Assembly: GCA_010279815.1 (NCBI GenBank)
Contig: QEOQ01000460.1
Coordinates: 428,123 to 492,122, forward strand
Reading direction: 5' to 3'
Origin: Brachionus plicatilis
Lineage: Eukaryota > Rotifera > Eurotatoria > Ploima > Brachionidae
DNA: 64,000 nucleotides
This document shows, one piece after another, positions 40,069 to 48,435 of the stretch (position 1 is the first letter of the stretch; each line of letters begins with the position of its first letter). Made by a program: the position numbers and the translations under genes. The notes under the pieces are model-generated. The model saw nothing but the letters and a program-made list of their open reading frames with translations, was not told the DNA's origin and did not search any database.

Positions 40069-43000
40069 TTAATAATTGTTGGTTAAATTTCCCTTTGAAA
40101 ATTTGCTGTACATTGATTCATCATTTCTTTCCAAATTTTCAGGAGTATCATATTCAAATTGGTTATTACCTTTAACACCCTTTAAAAAATAATATTACGA
40201 ATTTTTCTTATTTTAATTTTTTTTTTAATATTTACCAATATTTTGTGACAATTTTTTATTGTTTCGATACGATGCGCGATAATTAGTACGGTTTTGCCCT
40301 TCAATTTTTTTTCAATAACATCCCGAATTATTTCCTCTGCTCTAAATGAGATTTATTTTATTAAAGTAAAGCATTTAAAAAATTTCTTACTCTCTACTAA
40401 GATTTGATGTCGCCTCGTCGATCAAATAGATCATTGTATCTTTTAAAAGCCCTCTAGCAAAGCATAACAACTGCTTATGGCCTTTACTTAAATGTCGCAC
40501 TTCTTGAGGATCATCCAATTTTTCATTACTATATGTCAAATTAACCTTGAATGAAATTATTGAAAAAAAAATTTCATCTAAAAATTTAATATTACCGCTT
40601 CTAGCGCTGTTTTTATTTGATCATCATCATACATATTAAGTGGATCCAAATTTTCACGAATTGTTGTGTCGAAAATAACAGGATCTTGCTAAAATGAATA
40701 TTAATTTCATATAAGCTGGAAATTTTTTTTAGATTTTTTAAAAATATAATTAAAATTAATTAAAATAAAATACCGGTATAATTGTAATATTTTTTCGTAC
40801 ATCACTTAAACTGATTTGATGTATTTGAACATTATCAATAAAAATTTCACCTTCTGATATTTCATAGAGACGCAGAATCAGGTTAAAAAACGAAGATTTT
40901 CCTGCTCCGTTAAAACCTTTGATTTTGTTAGATTAATAAAACAAAAAAATAATAATATAAAGTTCATCATAAAATTTACAAATAAATACCTATTATTCCA
41001 ACGTGTTTACCAGCTTCAAAAGTTAAAGTCAAATTTTTAAAAACTTTTTCACTTCTATTGTTATATCTAAAAGTGACGTTGTTTAATTTAATTTCTCCTT
41101 TTGAAGGCCAATTTTTTATGTTGACACTAGTTTTATTGTTTGACTCGGATGGATATTCATTTTTGTCAGTATATTTACAAATTCTTTCAACCGATATCAT
41201 CTTAATTTAGCAAAAATTAATAATAATTATATTTTTTTTAAAATTATTTATACTGAACATTCAGCGTCACAAGACTGTCGAACACAGAACTGAAATTGAG
41301 TGGATAATTGAAAGCAATATGTCAACAATAGGCCAATACTTGCTGGAGTTATTGGAAAATTTTCCAAAAAATCTAGTAAAAATAAATATTTTTCTCAATT
41401 TGTTTGATTTTTTAAATTATTTTACTTTGAACGAACACAGAACCATATATTATGAAAGCTATAAAGAGAACTATGGCAAGATCCAGTCTAAGAGCAAACC
41501 ATCTCTTGGCAGTGATAAAAGGAAAGTTAACCCTTGTGTATTTATTCATTTTTTCATTATATTTTCTTTTGTATTCATCAGTCTTGTTTGACGAACGAAT
41601 GATGGCGATTCCAGCTGTTATCGCATTTAAAAGATCAAGCAATGGTGACCGCTCTTTTCAAATAATATAAGAAATTATTTGAAAATTAAAAAAAAATACC
41701 ATCAGCCTCAAGTCGTTTCAGTTGACGTGCTATCTTTATGTAGTAGGTTCTAAACCATAAAAGAAAACCTATAAGAATAGCCAGCGGAACCACGATGAAA
41801 TAGTTAACAATTACAGATAGACCAAAAGTAGCCAAAATAAATGAAGATATCTTGGTAAATAAAAAATTAAGCAAATATTTTCTTAATTAAAAAATTTTAC
41901 TTGAATAAAATCAAAATTGGTGGTAGCAAGTGTGTCATCAATGATTCCTTGGTCCCGATTAAATCGATTCATAATATCTCCTAAATTTATATTTGAATTT
42001 ATTAAATGGATTATACAGTGCTTCTATAAAAGGTCCAGAATTTGCTAAATTACGTTATTTTACGTAATTTTACACTTTTTTTTAGTTATCTTACGTCAAT
42101 TTTAGTAGGTTATGGATATGGTTAGGATTTTAATTTTACTCAAAAATTCACAAGCTTACATTAAAATATGTAACTTTTAGTAAAATCTTACAAAAATGCT
42201 TGAAAAAAAAATGAAAAAATTAACTTTTTCAAAATTTTTAAGTGATATATTTCTTTCTGCTAGTAAATTTTTTTTTTAATTTCTAGTAAAAAATATTAAT
42301 TAATGATTGCAAATAATTTTTTATGCTTCCTAAAAAATGAATACCTGTTAGCTAATTTTGACACTAAATAAAAGAGAAAAATCAGTTAATATTGCTACAA
42401 GGACATCACAGACATCACGGATTCATAGGATCTCGACAATGAAAAGCTCCTAGTTCTTGTCAATGTCATGTCCTCAGGGCAAAACTCAGGAACGCAGGGT
42501 AGGCGCTAAATACGCTGAAGTCTCAGCTAAATCCGGTAAAGAGGTTAAATTTCCTAGGAGCCGAGTGGGACGGGTTGGGCATTAGGAGAAGCCCAGAGGC
42601 TTCTAAATTCGTTAAGGAGATCTCAAGCTTCTGTCTTTTTTCCGACCCAGGAGTAATGTTTACATTAGTACCCTTGGGCCCGTCTATCCGATCTCCCTCG
42701 TTAGACGTATTGGAGCATGTATTCATGCTCCATCTTAACTTAAACGCTCATGGTTAAGTTAATTAACTTCAGTGATATTGACAAAGATGTCGCTATATCA
42801 CATCTTCCCCCGCTTTTATAAAGCGTAAGCTAGGGATCTGACGACCATTGTGACCACTGCCGGATCACCAATAACCGAGACCAGCCATAGACTATTATTT
42901 TTTCCAGGTACTAACTGACACTCGTCAGGTAGCCGTTGCACGCACTATAAACATTACTGCCTCCAAGAAGCACTTTTATTAGTCTTCTGGGGCTTTTATC

Positions 43001-44519
43001 CTCGTCGCCAAATGTAATGTTTACGTTAGTATCCTTGGGCCCGTCTATCCGATCTTATCGTTAGACGTATTGGAACATGTATTTATGCTCCTTCTTAACT
43101 TAAACGATCATGGTTAAGTTAATTAACTCAAGTGATTACAACAAAGAAGGAACTTCGCTATAGTACGAGGTTACCTTAATCATCATGGGGGGTTCGCCGG
43201 GAAGATAGGCCCGGTCATCAACACGTTCCTCCGCATGTCTATGGTTACGCGGAGGGACTACTGGACATACGTGAGCCTCGTCCTGAACATGGGCAGGCTC
43301 CACTTCAGGAACCGATCCCCGAAGCATGGAGTCCGCTGGTATACTGATGACGTACAACGATGCTTCCGCACCGTTGACGGTTTTTTTATACTTTTATTTT
43401 TGCTATCATAAACATAATTTTACAAGCAGGTGAAAAAAAAAATTGTGGACAGAATAAATAACGTCCAATTTTTAATTAATTTAATTATGAAAAAATAAAA
43501 AAATTTCAACATTACTGACCTTTTCATACTTGATCTTACGTAAAATTACACAATTTATCGTAAAATTTTACAATGAAAATTTTTCTCATTTAAAAAGAGC
43601 TTTTTAAGAGACTTTGTTGTTACAACCAAATTTTCTCGAAAAGTTTTATGCTTAAGCATCTCAATAGAAAAAAAAGTCTTATTAATAAAAAATATATATT
43701 AATTATAATTGCAATATTTTACCGAAAATTGTGTAAAATAAAATATTCTTACCGACTAAAATTGACGTAAAATTACATAAGCTTACTAAAAAAATGGTGT
43801 AAAATTACTTAAAATAATATAATTTAACAAATTCTGTAATTTTTATATAGCACCTTATAAAAATTCCAAAGAAAAATTACCTTCAGTGTTTTCCATAAAA
43901 AAATTGTATTTTTTGGATAAAACAGACCTGAGAAGTTTATTAAACAAATGCTTGGCCGCCTTTACGCACATTATGTAATAAAGCAAAGGTCTCACAAGCA
44001 ATAATAACAATACAACATTAGCTTGAACTTAAAATAAAATAAAGTTAAATTTTTAAATTTTCAAAAATTTTTAATCAATATTTTTTACTTATGTATTGTA
44101 ATATGTAACTGTCTCTTTTTGGAACAAAATTTCTACTCAAAGATATGCTGTAGAAGCTCTCATTCAAAGTGTTATTTTCATCTACATTCATCTTTGATAA
44201 AATGGAATGTTCTTTATTGGCCCTTTTGGATACAATTATTAATAATATTTATTTTCTAAAATAGAAAATTTTACCAATTTGAAACGAAATAATCTGTATA
44301 AACCACACTAGATTGCACACCAATAAAAAAAGCTAATAGTAGAAAACTCCCAATATTACCATAGCCAGCTTTTAAATACTCTTTATAGTGTTTCCACTTA
44401 ACACCAGATCTTAAGTTTTCATTATTTTGATTTTCGACGTCATCATTTCTTAATAATGATTGAGCGTTTTCATTATTTCGCATAGCTTCCTTTGTCATCG
44501 GATAACTTGTAGATTGCAT
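40069..44519 (-). CDS. ABCC4-like (MRP4-type) half-size ABC transporter, 13 exons
   Basis: Thirteen minus-strand exons (44519-44275, 44222-44089, 44027-43881, 41980-41901, 41850-41700, 41653-41426, 41372-41254, 41200-40990, 40916-40774, 40688-40596, 40545-40391, 40341-40236, 40179-40069) keep one frame of 640 aa. After a short charged N-terminus, the sequence follows the second half of ABCC4: [66 protein letters not shown], Walker A NGAGKSS, Q-loop IIPQDPVIFD, Walker [11 protein letters not shown], and H-loop IIAHR. It therefore has one membrane domain and one NBD2-like domain; the usual first half is missing. The signature reads LSKGHKQ rather than LSxGQ, a few residues before it are missing, and the D-loop Asp is lost (NLS). 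Transport activity is thus uncertain. It could pair with a partner half. Intron 3 is 1.9 kb because of nested transposons. Confidence 0.85.
42480..43380 (+). pseudogene. Retrotransposon pol fragment (RT thumb to RNase H), split by a small LTR element
   Basis: GC-richer than all surroundings. On the plus strand the left part reads [20 protein letters not shown], resembling the FLG-containing end of a retrotransposon reverse transcriptase. The part right of 43166 reads [10 protein letters not shown] and, further on, VRWYTDD, resembling the connection region and the start of an RNase H domain (WYTD). The type (DIRS- or LTR-like) is not decided. The LTR-type element at 42653-43165 interrupts it. 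Confidence 0.4.
42653..43165 (-). mobile_element. Miniature LTR retroelement (TRIM-like), 513 bp
   Basis: Two direct repeats of about 150 bp (42653-42802 and 43013-43165) share, among other blocks, CTTGGGCCCGTCTATCCGAT and GGTTAAGTTAATTAACT. Reading the minus strand, the right repeat is followed by TTTGGCGACGAGGAT, placed and shaped like a primer-binding site. The left repeat is preceded by AAAAGCGGGGGAAGA, a polypurine tract. The interior is only 210 bp and non-coding. This is the architecture of a TRIM, or of an internally deleted LTR retrotransposon. The two repeats differ at several sites, so the copy is not very young. Confidence 0.65.
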
Positions 44520-44960
44520 CGTTTAAAGCTTAATTGATTATTAATTTAGATTAAAGGAAATAAAACTATAATTACAAAATATACAAAAATTAATGCTGTA
44601 TTACCAGCATTTTTTTTATGAATAAAAAATGATTTGCTGGAGCTTTTATTATTATATTAATTATTTAGATTTTTTTTACAAATATTAGAAATTAGTTTAT
44701 TAAATTAAATTATATTTTAATTAATCTACTTTTTTCGCTAATCTATTCTTCATTGATTTCGTTAAAGAATTTACTTTTTTCGAATTCACTATAAGTATCA
44801 TTGAAAACAATCGAGCCTTTATTAAATTTATTTATTAAAAAAAAATTGTCGTTTGTTTAAAATTTTAAATATACTATAATACTAGTAATAAAGTATTATT
44901 TTTTCTATTTTTCAGGAATAATGTTTTAAAATATTCAAATTAATTATTAGATTTTAAATC

Positions 44961-45167
44961 ATGCAATCTTCAAGCTATCCAATGGCAATCATGCTAAAAA
45001 ATGCTGAATGTCAATCATTGTTAAGAAAGGATGATGTTGAAAATCAAAAAAGTGAAAACTCAAAGTACAGCAGTGAAAATTGGACTAGATTTATGCAAAA
45101 TCTCTACAAAAAACAATACCAAAATATCCGTAAAAGAATTTCGGATTTGATTGCACTGTTTTGGTAG
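44961..45167 (+). pseudogene. Relic, inverted copy of the ABC transporter first exon
   Basis: MQSSSYPMAIMLKNAECQSL and LLRKDDVENQKSEN closely follow the first exon of the ABC gene (MQSTSYPM..., [15 protein letters not shown]), which begins at 44519 on the other strand. Similarity continues to W.....YLK/YKK.....NI and then stops; the frame ends after 68 codons without membrane segments or a nucleotide-binding domain. This is a head-to-head inverted duplication with a 440-bp spacer, the second copy having decayed or been truncated. It could still be expressed as a short peptide, which I cannot judge. Confidence 0.7.
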
Positions 45168-45320
45168 ATAAAAGCAATTGGTACAAAGTTTTTTCACTTT
45201 GCTAAACAACTAAAGAACTAAAGCCCAAACTTAACTTTTTAATAAAAAACTTAAACGTTAACTAATTAAAAAAACAAAATTTGAAATATCTTAAATTAAG
45301 TTCTTTTAAAAAGATCAAAA

Positions 45321-45548
45321 TTAGTGATGTGGGTTATTGACTGCTTGTTAACTAAAAATTGGTTAGACAAAAATCTGGTTAACCTTGATTATTATATTAA
45401 TTGATAATTGATTTTTTTGGAATTTTCTTGTAATAAAAATGAGTCAAAAGCGTTCACTGAAAAATGTTCACTTACAACATTTTTGAATAATAAAAAAATT
45501 TGGCTAACCAAAATTAGCAATCCACAAGAGCACAACCAACATCACTAA
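45321..45548. mobile_element. MITE, 228 bp, possible hAT type
   Basis: TTAGTGATGTGGGTTATTGA at the left is matched in reverse complement by GCACAACCAACATCACTAA at the right. Inner segments AATTGGTTAGACAAA and TTTGGCTAACCAAAATTAGC also pair. There is no coding capacity. No clear target duplication. Confidence 0.6.
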
Positions 45549-45753
45549 GTAAAATGTCAAAATCTTTATTATCGATAGTCCTCTAATCAAACTTTCTGAT
45601 ATTTATGATAAAAAATAGGAAAATCATATTGGTTTTATATCTTTATTTAAAGTTTAAATTAGATACTAAATTATTAAATTAAAATATCGAAAAATATTTT
45701 AAGAAATTTTGCAATTTAAAAAAGAAGAATATCTATGATTTTATTCAGCAAAT

Positions 45754-45976
45754 GTAAAATTTATGATCAAATTTCAAAATTTCAAACTTGCTCAAAATGT
45801 TTTAACTGCGTAATTAATTACACTGCAGATTTCAGATTTCAGATTTAAGCCTCAAAAGCTATATTTTTAAATATGAAAAAAGAGGATAGCGGCTTGTAAT
45901 TTTGCAAATGATGAAATTACGCAGTTAAAACATTTTGAGTAAATTTGAAATTTTGAAATTTGATCATAAATTTTAC
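45754..45976. mobile_element. MITE, 223 bp with ~62-bp terminal inverted repeats
   Basis: GTAAAATTTATGATCAAATT continuing to AACTGCGTAATT (45754 onward) is nearly perfectly matched by AATTACGCAGTTAAAACATT to AAATTTTAC at the right end. The loop holds tandem CAGATTTCAGATTTCAGATT. The near-identity of the arms suggests a young insertion. Confidence 0.75.
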
Positions 45977-46308
45977 TTTGCTTTTTATGCTTGTTTTAAA
46001 AAATTACTAAGAATGACAAAATTTTGGGTCTATCCTATTTTATTATCAACTTGATATATCTTGATACGCTTTCTATATTTTTTTAATCATTGGATAATAT
46101 TTACAAGTTTTTTTTTTATTTAAAATTAAAAAAATTATGTTATAACTATTCAGTTTCTAATTATATTTTAGTTAGTACCAAATATTAATTTCAATGAAAC
46201 CAAAAATTAAAGGCAATCTTAAAAGGGGACGTCCAAAGATATCAAAGCCAGTGTTGATGAGAAGTGAACCATATAAGATAATTATGCAAAATTAATCTAT
46301 TGCTTAAT

Positions 46309-46410
46309 AGTAGTTAATTAATTAAAAAAAGTGCGAATTAAATTTGATTAATTTTTTGAACTATTTATTTTGAAAAATTTTTATTAAAAAGCGCTCAATA
46401 TTAAAGGTAA
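46309..46410 (+). repeat. Dispersed repeat, copy 2
   Basis: Shares ordered blocks with 5391-5478 (TTAATTAATTAA, GTGCGAATT, AATTTGATT, AAAAAGCGC, AAAGGTAA). The Tc1-like element starts right at its end, so the Tc1 insertion may have split a longer repeat. Confidence 0.5.
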
Positions 46411-46412
46411 TA

Positions 46413-46988
46413 CAGTATGTATCGAAAATTTAAAACATTTAATTTTTTTTTATGCAAGGTTTGTTTCTTGAAAGCCGTGCGGCTAAATAAAAAAATAAAA
46501 AGAAATTTTTTTTTGAAATTTATTTAAAAAAATTTTTTTATCGGAAAAGTACAAAAACTAGCATAGAAAAAAAATTGAAGTAAAAAAACCGCAAAAAAAA
46601 GGAGTGAAATTTTTTAACAAAAAAAAATGTCTACAAAATTTAGAACATTTATTTTTTAACATTTAAAATGTCCACCCTTAGCTTTAATACACTCAGCGAC
46701 ACGTTTTGGCATAGATTCAATCATGTTTTTTACTACTTCACTAGGAACTTTTAACCATTCATCAAAAAGAACGCTTTTTAAATGCTCTACTGACGTAATT
46801 TTTGTATTGACCATTTTGTGGTCAATATATGGCCATAAATTCTCTATTGGATTGAGATCAGGTGATCTTGGGCACCAGGGGAGAACTGTTATTTGTTTTT
46901 CTTGAAACCAATCTCAAACGGACGTTTACTCCTCAAATTTTTTTTTTATAAATTTTTTAGTAATGTTCTAAAATTTCTAGACATACTG
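46413..46988 (-). mobile_element. Internally deleted Tc1/mariner-type element
   Basis: Terminal inverted repeats CAGTATGTATCGAAAATTTA and TAAAATTTCTAGACATACTG, about 27 bp each, are flanked by the TA target duplication (46411-46412 and 46989-46990). Only 576 bp remain of an expected 1.2-1.7 kb. The surviving inside encodes the transposase C-terminus on the minus strand. Confidence 0.85.
46656..46918 (-). pseudogene. Tc1-like transposase, C-terminal remnant
   Basis: The minus strand reads QEKQITVLPWCPRSPDLNPI then ENLWPYIDHKM, and ends SMPKRVAECIKAKGGHFKC plus stop. SPDLNPIENLW contains the last acidic residue of the DDE catalytic triad, and the C-terminal SMP.RV...I.A.GG pattern is typical of Tc1 transposases. 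The DNA-binding domain and the first two catalytic Asp residues are gone, so this copy cannot be active. Confidence 0.85.
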
Positions 46989-48435
46989 TATAAATTAAAT
47001 TGATATAATAGCTTTTGAGTAAACTTAAAGAAACGATCTCAGAACAAACTCAATAATTTTTCACAACTATATATAAAAAAACTTTTCAGTTTCTCAATGG
47101 TTGTATTGGAGCAAAAATCTTCCCCAACTCAATTATTAAACAATAAATAAAAATACAAAAAAAATAAAAAGATATACTAATTATTAATATTCAATGAAAT
47201 TTGACACTTTTTTAGAAATTCAAAACTGTGAGTTTTTGCATTGCTGGATAATTCTACCAGAATTAAATTTGTATCCATTTTGTACTCATAAAAATCATCA
47301 TCTATTAAAATAAAACTTGAAGATCCATCTTTTCTTGTTCGTGATGATTTAATCTAATCAAATTAAAGTCTAAGCTTTAATTACTCAAACTGTAAACTAA
47401 TTCATCCATTTTTCCACTTCAATAAAACACAAAATTTGTCGAAACTTATCGAATTTATATTGTTCAAAATTATAATATACCATCAACATCATATATACAA
47501 CCATATATATCACAAGAACAACTATCAGACTCGTTAGAACAACCACCACTATCACAAGACGTATCACAACCAAAAACAAAGGACAAAAAAGGTAAAAATA
47601 AAGATGTTATTGTTTAGAGATCAGCTCGATTGGCTAAAAAGAATTAAATTTGTTTATTTTTTATTTTTTTCTTAAATTTTCTTTAATAAATCTTACTATT
47701 TCTTTTTTATTTATTAAATAAAATTTTATAAAACGTCATAAATTACATTTTTTTTCAAAAAAAAACTGACTAAAACGATTTTTGGTACTAGAAAATTTAA
47801 TTAGGTACAACTAAAACATATTTGATATTTCTAAATTATTTTTTGAGACTTGCAGCATGCATTTGATAGAATATAATTAGTTACTGAGTAAAATAAAAGC
47901 CGATATTTATTATTAGTGCTTCTAGTATTAAAATTTTTTTTAAAATTTATTTTTCAATATTTTGTCATGTCTATGTCATAAAGAATCTAAATTTTTTACA
48001 AATCAAAAATTCAATTTTTGAAAAAAGAACTAATTTCGAGATTTTAATTTGAAAACAAAAATGGAATTCATTATAATCGAGAAAATGCTCTCTATCAAGA
48101 TTCAGGGCAACCGACTTCTCTTTAGTCTATTATTCTTTAAAAGAGATAAACAACAGTCAAAATTTTTGATCATTCCACAAAATATTCATGTCATCTGCAA
48201 ACATTTCAACTCTGTTTTCCCAGATGATCGTAAATAAATAGAATGAAAAAAATTGGCCTAGTACTACCTGGAATATTTGTCAACTTCAAAAATAAAGTAA
48301 AAAAATGTTGTGTGGGATGGTATTTTTTAAAAACTTTAAAATTACTTGAAAAGATAAAAACTTGTATGGTTTTATTTAATTAATAAAAAAACATAAATTT
48401 TTCCTAGCAAAAATTTAAATAAATAAATTTAAATC

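Larger units (their letters stand above)
42016..43854. mobile_element. DNA transposon inserted in a ~60-nt ABC gene intron
   Basis: Inverted termini of about 105 bp: left CAGTGCTTCTATAAAAGGTC through ACGTCAATTTTAGTAGGT; right ACCGACTAAAATTGACGTAA through TTTTTATATAGCACC. A direct repeat TTATA flanks both sides (42011-42015 and 43855-43859), consistent with a target duplication. Subterminal ACGTAAAATTACG motifs recur inside. Removing the element and one TTATA leaves an intron of about 56 nt, the normal size for this gene. No transposase of its own is recognisable. The middle is occupied by GC-richer retroelement sequence. Confidence 0.8.
44520..48435. other. Intergenic region: relic ABC exon and several transposons
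   Basis: Contains a head-to-head relic of the ABC first exon (44961), two MITEs (45321, 45754), a dispersed repeat copy (46309) and a Tc1-like remnant (46413). A short frame near 46190 encodes a GRPK-type AT-hook-like string, and one near 47480-47640 ends in a Q/P-rich stretch then RSARLAKKN. Both may be retroelement relics but are too short to call. No intact gene is seen. Confidence 0.6.

Noticed and set aside
41319..41670. Two plus-strand frames of 72-90 codons
   Set aside because: Antisense of ABC transporter exons 6 and 7, whose family match on the minus strand is strong.
46196..46295. Short frame with an AT-hook-like GRPK string, and a second frame near 47480-47640 ending RSARLAKKN
   Set aside because: Possibly ends of a retroelement protein, but each is short, has no catalytic motif and lacks element termini, so neither is called as a feature.
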